A DNA stretch of 6,792 nucleotides from Methylotetracoccus sp. GTDB taxonomy: Bacteria; Pseudomonadota; Gammaproteobacteria; Methylococcales; Methylococcaceae. A model generated the notes under the pieces. The model made no database searches and was not told the origin of the DNA. It saw nothing but the letters and a program-made list of their open reading frames with translations. Location: positions 1 to 6,792 of the forward strand of contig JALORT010000114.1 in the NCBI GenBank assembly GCA_025458755.1, written 5' to 3'. Shown here one piece after another: positions 1 through 6,426 of this stretch (the first letter of the stretch is position 1; every line of letters begins with the position of its first letter). Position numbers and translations under genes: made by a program.

Positions 1-2
1 AC

Positions 3-179
3 AAAACCATCACCGTGACTTGCAGTTGCGGCAACACATTCGAGACGCGTTCGACGCTCGGTAAGGAACTGCATGTGGAAGTCTGCTCCGCCTGCCACCC
101 ATTTTATACGGGTAAGCAGAAGATCGTCGACACCGCGGGTCGCGTCGACAAATTCCGGCGGAAGTACAATCGCGCGTGA
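3..179 (+). CDS. rpmE: 50S ribosomal protein L31, 3' part
   Basis: This is the C-terminal 58 residues of ribosomal protein L31, a small protein of the large ribosomal subunit that helps bridge the two subunits; the start lies before the window. The frame opens with [13 protein letters not shown] and ends ...KFRRKYNRA before TGA at 177-179. A CxC pair (visible residues 7 and 9) and a CxxC pair (28 and 31) in the context [13 protein letters not shown] are the zinc ligands of the cysteine-containing L31 type, as opposed to the zinc-free paralogue (YkgM type). The family is usually 66-70 residues, so about ten N-terminal residues are missing. The gene runs towards the mrcA operon and stops 33 bases before it. 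The identification is firm; only the missing start is unseen. Confidence 0.95.
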   Translation, partial: KTITVTCSCGNTFETRSTLGKELHVEVCSACHPFYTGKQKIVDTAGRVDKFRRKYNRA

Positions 180-185
180 GTCGTC

Positions 186-210
186 TGGCACCGACCGGCG
201 CCCGGTGCCA
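186..210. terminator. Hairpin between convergent genes, possible bidirectional terminator
   Basis: A perfect 8-bp inverted repeat, TGGCACCG (186-193) and CGGTGCCA (203-210), with a 9-base GC-rich loop. It sits exactly between the rpmE stop (179) and the stop of the converging minus-strand gene (213). Its position suggests it ends transcription from both sides. No run of T follows on either strand, so it is not a textbook intrinsic terminator; it could instead protect mRNA 3' ends or act together with Rho. The repeat is seen directly and its role is inferred. Confidence 0.5.
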
Positions 211-212
211 CG

Positions 213-839
213 TCACGACAATGATGCCTCGGCTTGGCGCTTGCGGCGTGCGGTCATTAGCATGCGGCGCAGGTCGCTGCAGGTGGCTTGGACGGGTGAC
301 TCTTTCTTTCTGTTCGGACTTTTTCCCAGCGACTCGGGCGGAAAGACCAGGATATCGATGGTCGAGCGGGGATGATTTAGGCTGACGGCCGGAAGCGCCG
401 CGATCCGCTCCTTCCCCAATCTCGCCACATGGTGGCCTTCACGATAGGGGATGCGAAGATCGATCAGGGTCACGAGCACGTCCTCCGGGGTATTCGGAAA
501 AACGTGAATCACGATCGGGCTGTGCCGGCCCGCCGTTCCGTCGGCGACGCTGCCCACCAATCGCGGTGAGAACGACTCGAGTTTGTCCATAACCTGCAGA
601 GCGAGGGCCCGCAAGTCCTCGATGTACTGCGGCGGGGACGACGGCCCGAACAAACGGAGATATTCCTGACGCGCCGCATCGACCGCTTCGTCGTTCGGCA
701 GCAACCGCTTGGCATCCCGGATCGCGAGCCGAGAGACCGCTTTCATTTTGGCCCTGTGATGGCACTCGATACCCTCTTCGATCATCAGTCGCGCCGCTTC
801 CTGGGCGATGCGTGACTGAATTTTCTCGCGTGTTTTCAC
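213..839 (-). CDS. Conserved hypothetical protein with degenerate nucleotidyltransferase-like core
   Basis: A 208-residue protein of a family I recall as conserved but uncharacterised in beta- and gammaproteobacteria; some homologues carry the label UDP-N-acetylmuramate-alanine ligase, which nothing in this sequence supports. Residues 1-90 look alpha-helical and charged, with the stretch ARLMIEEGIE followed by a basic segment. Residues 94-114 read LVGSVADGTAGRHSPIVIHVF, which resembles the hG[GS] loop and following strand of the pol-beta/MNT nucleotidyltransferase fold. The two acidic residues expected on that strand are not there; a later strand, IDILVFP (161-167), keeps D162 as a possible third one. 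The C-terminus is basic. It is probably cytoplasmic, with no signal peptide or membrane segment. The start is GTG, with GGTGG six bases upstream. It lies 27 bases downstream of mrcA and is probably co-transcribed with it. The function is unknown and catalytic activity is doubtful. Confidence 0.85.
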   Translation of the reverse strand: MKTREKIQSRIAQEAARLMIEEGIECHHRAKMKAVSRLAIRDAKRLLPNDEAVDAARQEYLRLFGPSSPPQYIEDLRALALQVMDKLESFSPRLVGSVADGTAGRHSPIVIHVFPNTPEDVLVTLIDLRIPYREGHHVARLGKERIAALPAVSLNHPRSTIDILVFPPESLGKSPNRKKESPVQATCSDLRRMLMTARRKRQAEASLS

Positions 840-866
840 CCGTGACCACCGCTGCCGCGCCGAGGT

Positions 867-3296
867 TCAAAACAGGGACTCCATAGACCGGCCACCACCG
901 GATTCACCTCTTCGTCCGCTGTCTTCCGCCGGTGCCGGTTTGCGTTTCGGTTTAGGCGCCTTCTTCGGCACCTTGTCGGAAGGGAACAGTTCCATTACCG
1001 CCGAGCTGTTTCCGGACCCTGTGGTCATGCCGGAACCGGGGTCGATTTTTGCTGAGGTCAAACCGCTCGGTTGCGGAAAGACTTTCGGCGGTATCCCTGC
1101 CAGCGCCGTTTGCATGAAATCGATCCACATCGGCAGCGCCAGCTCGCCCCCGGTCTCCTTTTTCCCCAGCGATTTGAATGAATCGAATCCCATCCAGCAT
1201 ACCGCGACCATCGCCGGTGCGTATCCGTTGAACCACGCATCCCGGTAATCGTTGGTCGTGCCGGTCTTGCCGGCAATGTCAGGTCGTTTGAGTCGGAGCG
1301 CCGCTTTCGCGGTCCCCGTCCGGATCACGTCCTGCAGCATGGAGTTCATCAGGTAGTGGACCTGCGGGGTCAGGATCCGTGGCGCGGCATCGGCGGAGGA
1401 CGTGCTCTCATCGGTGCAGCTTGGGCAGGCGATCTTCGGGCGGGCCTGGAAAATCGTCCTTCCGTCATGGGAGTCGATCCGCGTGATGAAGTACGGGTCG
1501 ACGCGGAATCCGCCATTCGCGAAGGCGGCATACCCCTGTGCCATCCGCAGCGGGCTGGCATAGCCGCTGCCGAGCGCCAGCGACATTGATCGGGGCAATT
1601 CGTCTTTCACGAAGCCGAAACGCATCGCCATTTCGATCGTCTTGTCGAACCCGATGTCCTTCAGCAGCTTCACCGACACCAAATTGCGACTCTGGGCCAG
1701 AGCGACACGCAGGCGGGTAGGGCCGTAGAATTTCCCGCTGTAATTTTTCGGGCGCCAGGCGCCTCCGCTGAGCGAGCGGTCGGTGATCACGATCGGCGCA
1801 TCGACGACGATGCTGGCGGGTGTGTAACCGTTCTCCATCGCTGCGGAATACAGGAAAGGTTTGAACCCGGAACCAGGCTGGCGTTGGGATTGGGTCGCGC
1901 GGTTAAAGCTGCTGAGCGCGAAATCGTAGCCGCCGATGACGGCGAGGACCGCGCCGTCATCGGGATTGAGCGCGACCAGCGAGCCTTCGACTTCAGGAAT
2001 CTGGCTCAATTTCCATGAACCGTCCTCGTTGAGTTGGAGGCGGACGATGTCGCCCGGTTTTACCATGTCCTTTGGACTTCCGGGCACCGTCGCCACGCCT
2101 GATGCGGATGAGCGCCGCTTGGCCCAGCGCATGTTTTCCCACCCCAATTCGGTCATGCCGGTGCCGGCGATGTAGACGGTGGCCGATTTATCCCTGACCG
2201 AAAGCACCAGTGCGGGAAGGGTGTCGCCGCCGGCGGCGACACCCTGCAGGATGGTTTCCCAGTCGGCATCGGTCTTGGCTTTTCGGAGGTCGATACGCCG
2301 CTGAGGTCCGCGGTAGCCGCGCTGCCGGTCGTAGTGGTGCAGGCTCTTGCGAACGGATTTCTCGGCGGCGAGCTGCAGCTGACTGTCGAGAGTCGTGTAG
2401 ACCTGATAGCCGTTGACATAAGCCTCTTCGCCGTACTGGCGAACCATCTCGTTCCTGACCATCTCCGCCATGTGGGGCGCGTTGACTTCGATCGCTTGGG
2501 TATGCAGCTGTGCCGTATTGATCTTGCCGACGGCCTCCTGATACCGGTCGACGGTAATGTAATGCAGCTTGAACATCCGCTGCAGCACGTAGTTGCGGCG
2601 GAGAATAGCGCGGTCCGGGTCCGCGATCGGGTTGAAACGGGAAGGGGCTTTCGGCAGCCCGGCGATCATGGCCATTTCCGCCAGATCCAGCTCGGCGATC
2701 GGCTTGCCGTAATAGATCTGCGACGCCGCAGCGATGCCGTAGGCATGGTGGCCGAAGTAAATCTTGTTGAGGTAAAGCTCCAGGATGCGTTGCTTCGAGA
2801 GCGTCGATTCGATCTTGACCGCCAACATGATCTCTCTGACTTTCCGCAGCATCGTTTTTTCGCTGCTCAGAAAGAAATTACGCGCCACCTGCATGGTGAT
2901 GGTACTGCCGCCTTGACGTTTCTCGCCGGTGCTTACAAAGGCGAAAACTGCTCGTAACAACCCCTGATAGTCAACGCCGGGATGATCGAAAAAGCGATCA
3001 TCCTCGGCCGCAAGGAAGGCGTGGATCAGGTCTTCCGGTACGTCGGTGATGGCGACCGGCGTCCGTTTCTTCTCACCGTACTGGGCCATCAGCTTGCCTT
3101 CCTTGCTGTACACATTCATCGGGATTTGATAGCGGACATCGTTCAGGCTCTCGATGTCCGGCAGTTGCGGTTCCAGATAGTAATACAGGCCGAGAACGGT
3201 GACTGCGCCGAAAAACAGGGTGAACAGCAAAAGCGCGAAAAAGCCGCGCAGCAGCCTGAAAGAGAGCGAGGGAGATTGGGCTTTGCGTCTGACCAC
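867..3296 (-). CDS. mrcA: Penicillin-binding protein 1A, bifunctional peptidoglycan glycosyltransferase/transpeptidase
   Basis: Class A PBP that polymerises lipid II into glycan strands and cross-links them in the periplasm while anchored in the inner membrane. Numbered from GTG at 3296 (809 residues; E. coli PBP1A is 850): membrane anchor about 15-40; GT51 glycosyltransferase with AEDDRFF (catalytic E98), GGSTITMQ (129-136), KVREI (152-156) and ELYLNKIYFG (173-182); an OB-like insert about 320-435; transpeptidase with SGFK (nucleophile S476, K479), SRN (536-538) and KTGT (677-680). A CPSC motif (624-627) matches CPEC in E. coli PBP1A. The Lys/Pro-rich, then Gly/Ser-rich tail (774-809) is typical. 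No in-frame ATG precedes the anchor. The frame extends to TTG at 3368 (833 residues), but residues 1-24 of that version look non-coding, so GTG 3296 is preferred; neither start has a clear ribosome binding site. It is divergent from pilM and leads an operon with the downstream hypothetical gene. The symbol ponA is also used. Confidence 0.95.
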   Translation of the reverse strand: MVRRKAQSPSLSFRLLRGFFALLLFTLFFGAVTVLGLYYYLEPQLPDIESLNDVRYQIPMNVYSKEGKLMAQYGEKKRTPVAITDVPEDLIHAFLAAEDDRFFDHPGVDYQGLLRAVFAFVSTGEKRQGGSTITMQVARNFFLSSEKTMLRKVREIMLAVKIESTLSKQRILELYLNKIYFGHHAYGIAAASQIYYGKPIAELDLAEMAMIAGLPKAPSRFNPIADPDRAILRRNYVLQRMFKLHYITVDRYQEAVGKINTAQLHTQAIEVNAPHMAEMVRNEMVRQYGEEAYVNGYQVYTTLDSQLQLAAEKSVRKSLHHYDRQRGYRGPQRRIDLRKAKTDADWETILQGVAAGGDTLPALVLSVRDKSATVYIAGTGMTELGWENMRWAKRRSSASGVATVPGSPKDMVKPGDIVRLQLNEDGSWKLSQIPEVEGSLVALNPDDGAVLAVIGGYDFALSSFNRATQSQRQPGSGFKPFLYSAAMENGYTPASIVVDAPIVITDRSLSGGAWRPKNYSGKFYGPTRLRVALAQSRNLVSVKLLKDIGFDKTIEMAMRFGFVKDELPRSMSLALGSGYASPLRMAQGYAAFANGGFRVDPYFITRIDSHDGRTIFQARPKIACPSCTDESTSSADAAPRILTPQVHYLMNSMLQDVIRTGTAKAALRLKRPDIAGKTGTTNDYRDAWFNGYAPAMVAVCWMGFDSFKSLGKKETGGELALPMWIDFMQTALAGIPPKVFPQPSGLTSAKIDPGSGMTTGSGNSSAVMELFPSDKVPKKAPKPKRKPAPAEDSGRRGESGGGRSMESLF

Positions 3297-3384
3297 GCCA
3301 CTAGCGGGAGTTGATGATTGGAATCCGTGCAGGCGGTGACACGGCGCCGTAGACCGCCCCAACAACAAACGAGCCGATCACTTT

Positions 3385-3414
3385 TTGACCATACTATGGT
3401 ACAGCATCTATTAA
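3385..3414 (+). promoter_or_regulatory. Candidate sigma-70-type promoter for pilMNOPQ
   Basis: On the plus strand TTGACC (3385-3390, five of six consensus bases) is followed by an 18-base spacer and TATTAA (3409-3414, four of six). The start site would be near 3421, giving a leader of about 100 bases before pilM. The spacer holds most of the 13-bp palindrome, and the -10 overlaps the opposing mrcA -10. This is a pattern match only. Confidence 0.4.
3388..3400. promoter_or_regulatory. Palindrome ACCATA-C-TATGGT, possible operator
   Basis: A perfect 6-bp inverted repeat around a single central base, in the divergent mrcA/pilM intergenic region. It overlaps the -35 end and spacer of the plus-strand promoter candidate and lies just downstream of the predicted minus-strand start site, so a protein bound here could affect both units. 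I do not recognise it as the site of a known regulator. The symmetry is seen directly; the operator role is inferred. Confidence 0.3.
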
Positions 3415-3439
3415 GCCTTGGGTCGAGATGCCTTGTCAA
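3410..3439 (-). promoter_or_regulatory. Candidate sigma-70-type promoter for mrcA operon
   Basis: Read on the minus strand there is a perfect -35 hexamer TTGACA (3439-3434), an 18-base spacer and CTTAAT (3415-3410), which keeps TAAT of the -10 consensus but lacks the important A at position 2. Transcription would start near 3403, leaving a leader of about 35 bases to the TTG start or about 107 bases to the preferred GTG. The -10 overlaps that of the opposing candidate promoter. This is a pattern match only. Confidence 0.4.
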
Positions 3440-3440
3440 A

Positions 3441-3457
3441 GCCGCTGCTCGAGCGGC
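3441..3457. repeat. Small hairpin in pilM leader
   Basis: GCCGCT (3441-3446) and AGCGGC (3452-3457) form a 6-bp GC stem with a 5-base loop in the predicted 5' leader of pilM, next to the -35 of the mrcA promoter candidate. It might affect pilM mRNA stability or early elongation. In GC-rich DNA a stem this short can arise by chance. Confidence 0.3.
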
Positions 3458-3521
3458 CGAGTCTGACGACCTCTCGACATTGTCTGCAACGCTTGCGGCC
3501 ACCTGATCGATAGACCTTGGG

Positions 3522-4589
3522 ATGTTTAAACTTCGTCGGCAGAAGCCCGCCCTGCTGGGCATCGACATCAGCTCGGCCGCGGTGAAATTGCTTGAATTGA
3601 GCAGGGACGGTAGCACCTATCGGGTCGAGAGTATCGGGGTTGCGCCCCTCCCGCAGGGTGCGGTCGTCGACAAGACGCTCGCGAATGTCGAACTGATCGG
3701 TCAGGCCATCCAGTCCGCGGTCAAGCGTTCGGGGACGAAACTCAAGCATGCTGCGCTGGCGGTGCCCACGTCCGTGGTGATCGCGAAGACCATCCAGATG
3801 CCTGCCTCACTGACGGATGAAGAACTCGAGCTCCAGGTCAATTTGGAAGCCGATCGCTACGTACCCTACCCGCTGGACGAGGTGCGCATCGACTTCGAGG
3901 TGTTGGGTCCGAACGAGAAGAACCGCGAGTGGGCTGATGTGCTGCTGGTGGCATCACGCCGCGAGAACGTGGAGGATCGTGTCGCCGCGGTCGAATTTGC
4001 GGGATTGAAGGCTGACGTGGTCGACGTCGAGTCCTATGCGATCGAGAACGCGTTCGAGCTGCTTCCCGACGTTGCGGGTGATCATGATTCCGACGTCGAG
4101 CCCGCCATCGCGATCGCTGATGTCGGCGCGACGACGATGACACTCAGCGTGATCCATGGCGGGAGATGCATCTTTAACAAGGAGCAGGGCTTCGGCGGCA
4201 GGGGCCTCACCGAGCTCATTCAGCAGAAATTCGGGCTGACTTACGCCGAGGCGGGTCATGCGAAGAAATTGGGGACGCTTCCCGCGAACTATATTACTGA
4301 AGTGTTGGAACCGTTCAAGCAGTCGATGGCGCAGCAGATCAACGTGGCCATGCAGTTTTTTCATTCCTCGAGCGCCAATCGCGGCATCGATAAGCTGATT
4401 TTGGCCGGCGGCTGCGCGTCGATACGAGGCATGGGCACCTGCGCGGAGTCCATGTTGGGGATTCCGACGACGATTGCCAATCCGTTCGCCAACATGTCCG
4501 TGGCGCAAAAGGTCAAGCCGGAGACGATGACCGCCGAGGCGCCGGCGATGATGGTGGCCTGTGGACTCGCGTTGAGGAGTTTCGACTGA
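3522..4589 (+). CDS. pilM: Type IV pilus assembly protein PilM, actin-like ATPase family
   Basis: Cytoplasmic FtsA/actin-fold protein of the type IVa pilus alignment complex; in characterised systems it binds ATP and the N-terminal tail of PilN and connects PilNO to the motor. The 355-residue length matches the family (about 354 in Pseudomonas). Visible motifs: phosphate-1 loop GIDISSAAVKLLEL (13-26, with D15), the family signature YVPYPLDEVRIDFEVLG (113-129), phosphate-2 loop IADVGATTMTLSV (198-210, with D200), and adenosine-binding stretch LILAGGCASIRGM (292-304). There is no signal peptide or membrane segment, as expected. It starts at ATG 3522, where the protein opens like its homologues; the upstream bases ending CTTGGG are a weak ribosome binding site. 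It is first in pilMNOPQ, and its TGA shares one base with the pilN ATG, suggesting translational coupling. Confidence 0.97.
   Translation: MFKLRRQKPALLGIDISSAAVKLLELSRDGSTYRVESIGVAPLPQGAVVDKTLANVELIGQAIQSAVKRSGTKLKHAALAVPTSVVIAKTIQMPASLTDEELELQVNLEADRYVPYPLDEVRIDFEVLGPNEKNREWADVLLVASRRENVEDRVAAVEFAGLKADVVDVESYAIENAFELLPDVAGDHDSDVEPAIAIADVGATTMTLSVIHGGRCIFNKEQGFGGRGLTELIQQKFGLTYAEAGHAKKLGTLPANYITEVLEPFKQSMAQQINVAMQFFHSSSANRGIDKLILAGGCASIRGMGTCAESMLGIPTTIANPFANMSVAQKVKPETMTAEAPAMMVACGLALRSFD
4574..4579 (+). promoter_or_regulatory. Ribosome binding site of pilN
   Basis: GAGGAG lies inside the end of pilM, nine bases before the pilN ATG at 4589. It is among the strongest Shine-Dalgarno matches in the operon and fixes the pilN start despite the overlap with the pilM stop. 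Confidence 0.7.
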
Positions 4590-5167
4590 TGGCACGCATC
4601 AACCTGCTGCCGTGGCGGGACGAGGTGAGGAGGAAAAAGCGCGAGGACCTGATCGCGCGCATCCTGCTGTGCATGTTCCTGAGTGCCGTGGTCATGGGCA
4701 TCGTGCACCTGCACATGGACCGGTTGATCGACATCCAAGTGCGTCGGAACGACTTTCTGCAGTCCGAGATTCGGACGCTCGACGAGAAAATCAAGGAGAT
4801 TCAGTCGCTCGATGTGAAGAAGCGGAACCTGCTGGCGCGCATGGAGATCATTCAGCAGCTCCAGACCAGCCGTCCGGAGATGGTGCATCTGTTCGATGAA
4901 ATCGCACGCCGAGTGCCGGACGGGGTGGCGTTGATCGATCTCGGGCAGACTGACCGGCGGCTGGTGATTAACGGCGTGGCGCAATCGAATTCACGCGTTT
5001 CGGGTTTTCTCCACAACCTCGAGAGTTCGCCCTGGTTCTCGAAGCCGGTCCTCAAGGTGATTCAGGTGGGTAGCGAACGGGACCTGAAGCGATCGGCGGG
5101 GCTCAATTTTACCCTCCAGGTCGAGCAGGCGGCCCAGGCGGTCGCAGATCGGGAACCCGAATCATGA
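4589..5167 (+). CDS. pilN: Type IV pilus assembly protein PilN
   Basis: Single-pass inner-membrane protein that joins cytoplasmic PilM to the periplasmic part of the pilus alignment complex and pairs with PilO. The N-terminus MARINLLPWR carries the INLLPWR motif that in studied homologues inserts into PilM. A basic stretch (residues 9-19) is followed by one membrane helix (about 22-41), a predicted coiled coil (about 50-92) and a small alpha/beta periplasmic domain (about 100-180) that includes VALIDLGQTDRRLVINGVAQS. At 192 residues the length is normal for the family. The start is supported by GAGGAG nine bases upstream. The ATG overlaps the pilM stop by one base, and its own TGA overlaps the pilO ATG as ATGA, so pilM, pilN and pilO are probably translationally coupled. 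Confidence 0.96.
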   Translation: MARINLLPWRDEVRRKKREDLIARILLCMFLSAVVMGIVHLHMDRLIDIQVRRNDFLQSEIRTLDEKIKEIQSLDVKKRNLLARMEIIQQLQTSRPEMVHLFDEIARRVPDGVALIDLGQTDRRLVINGVAQSNSRVSGFLHNLESSPWFSKPVLKVIQVGSERDLKRSAGLNFTLQVEQAAQAVADREPES

Positions 5168-5799
5168 ACTTGAGCGAGATCGATTGGAGTGTGAACAAGG
5201 CCGAAATGTGGCCGGCGCCGGTCAAGGCGGGCGTGATTGCCTTGATGTGTCTCAGCGTGGTCGCGATAGCCTACTACTTCGACACCCAGGAGCAGTATAC
5301 GCGGCTCGACAGCGAGATTGAGCGTGAGGCGGAACTGAAGAGAACCTTCGAGGTGAAGCAGAAAAAAGCGGCCAATTTGGACGTCTACCGCAAGCAACTG
5401 GAGCAGATTGAACAGACTTTCGGGGATCTGCTAAAACAACTCCCCGACCGGACCCAAGTCCCCGAGTTGCTGGTGGATGTTTCCCAGACCGGCCTCGCCA
5501 GCGGTCTGGAATTCGAGTTGTTCAAGCCCGGGGATGAGGCCAACAAGGAATTCTATGCCGAACTGCCGATTCAGATCAGGGTCATCGGAGATTATCTGAA
5601 GTTCGGAACCTTCGTCAGCGGACTGGCGTCATTACCCCGCATCGTCACGGTGCACAACGTCAAGATTGCCCGCCGGGGCGACGCCAAAGGCAAGGATCCG
5701 TTGGTGATGGATGCGACGGTCAAAACCTACCGCTACCTCGAAGAAACCGCGGCGGAAACGGTTGATAAGGCGAAGACAAACTCGCCGGCAAACAAGTGA
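5164..5799 (+). CDS. pilO: Type IV pilus assembly protein PilO
   Basis: Inner-membrane partner of PilN; the PilN-PilO dimer spans the periplasm and binds PilP. The N-terminal residues 1-19, including the SEIDWSVNKAEMWP segment, are cytoplasmic. One membrane helix follows (about 20-38), then a coiled coil (about 43-92, rich in E, K, Q and L) and a ferredoxin-like periplasmic domain (about 98-195) with LASGLEFELFKPGDE and a conserved-looking ELPIQIRVIGDYLKFGTFVS stretch (133-152). At 211 residues it has a usual family length. The start is the ATG that overlaps the pilN stop (ATGA), with GGGAA (5151-5155) eight bases upstream as a moderate ribosome binding site. It is followed by pilP after 24 bases. 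Confidence 0.96.
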   Translation: MNLSEIDWSVNKAEMWPAPVKAGVIALMCLSVVAIAYYFDTQEQYTRLDSEIEREAELKRTFEVKQKKAANLDVYRKQLEQIEQTFGDLLKQLPDRTQVPELLVDVSQTGLASGLEFELFKPGDEANKEFYAELPIQIRVIGDYLKFGTFVSGLASLPRIVTVHNVKIARRGDAKGKDPLVMDATVKTYRYLEETAAETVDKAKTNSPANK

Positions 5800-5823
5800 A
5801 TCCGCTGATGTGGAGCCTGCACG

Positions 5824-6390
5824 ATGTTCCGTGATGTCGGCCGGCCGGTGGGCCTGATGTCGCTGTCGCCTGCGGCCTTGGTGGTCATGATGTCATTGCT
5901 GGCCGCGTGCAGCGAGGACAATTTCGGCGATCTTCAAGAGTACGTCACTGAGGTCAGGTCGCGAAAGAAAGAGCCTGTGGCGGCGCTGCCGGTGCCGAAG
6001 ACGGCGGAACCGTTCTTGTTTCGTGTTGAACAGATTCAGGACCCTTTCCGGCGAACGCAGCGCGATGACGAGGCCGGCGATGCGGCCCAGTGCAGTGCGA
6101 ATCGGCCGGATCCGAACCGGGCCAAAGAAGAGCTCGAATCCTTCGAGCTGGATGCGCTGCGGATGGTCGGCACCATTCGACTGCACGGCGAACTTTGGGG
6201 CTTGGTCCAGGCAAAGGATGCGACCATCCACCGCGTACGTACCGGAACCTACATGGGCCTTCGCCTCGGTCGCGTGGTTGCGGTGGAACCGGACCGGATC
6301 GAGTTGATCGAGCAGGTCGAGCAGCGGTCTTGTGTCTGGGAGGAACGGCAAGCGTCGCTGGATCTCACCGAACCCGCCGACCGAAGATAG
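5824..6390 (+). CDS. pilP: Type IV pilus assembly lipoprotein PilP
   Basis: Inner-membrane lipoprotein that links PilN/PilO to the periplasmic domains of the PilQ secretin. The signal peptide ends in lipobox LAAC, making C29 the lipidated residue; the next residue is S30, so no +2 aspartate retention signal is present. A disordered linker follows, with DPFRR (73-77) and PDPNRAKEELESFELDALRM (95-114), the region that contacts PilN/PilO in homologues. The C-terminal beta-sandwich (about 108-182) shows MVGTIRL, GTYMGLRLGRVVAVEPDRIE and VWEERQASLDL. At 188 residues it is slightly longer than many homologues. GGAG (5812-5815), eight bases before ATG 5824, supports this start; ATG 5857 would also give a workable signal peptide. 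Two extra cysteines, C90 and C170, are unusual to my knowledge. Confidence 0.95.
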   Translation: MFRDVGRPVGLMSLSPAALVVMMSLLAACSEDNFGDLQEYVTEVRSRKKEPVAALPVPKTAEPFLFRVEQIQDPFRRTQRDDEAGDAAQCSANRPDPNRAKEELESFELDALRMVGTIRLHGELWGLVQAKDATIHRVRTGTYMGLRLGRVVAVEPDRIELIEQVEQRSCVWEERQASLDLTEPADRR

Positions 6391-6426
6391 AACGCCGAAT
6401 ACCGAATAGCCATGCATAGAGCGCTG

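Noticed and set aside
73..375. Plus-strand frame overlapping rpmE and the end of the hypothetical gene
   Set aside because: It runs through the rpmE coding region out of frame and antisense to the next gene, with no family resemblance.
439..870. Second minus-strand frame over the hypothetical gene
   Set aside because: Gly/Arg-rich shadow. The 208-residue frame has a plausible start site and motifs consistent with a real family.
1417..1428. CPSC pair in PBP1A as a possible metal site
   Set aside because: E. coli PBP1A has CPEC at the matching place, so this is an ordinary family trait.
2334..2957. Open frame of 207 codons on the plus strand inside mrcA
   Set aside because: It lies wholly antisense to the glycosyltransferase-coding part of mrcA, resembles no known family, and is the kind of long antisense frame common in GC-rich genes.
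3388..3406. LexA (SOS) box near the divergent promoters
   Set aside because: The minus strand shows CTGT next to the palindrome, but there is no matching ACAG at the right spacing.
3143..3616. Minus-strand open frame across the mrcA 5' end and the divergent promoter region
   Set aside because: It overlaps mrcA in another frame, the intergenic region and the pilM start; its composition does not look like a real protein.
3954..4595. Minus-strand open frame of 213 codons opposite pilM
   Set aside because: Rich in Arg and His and antisense to well-conserved pilM motifs; a shadow of the pilM codon pattern.
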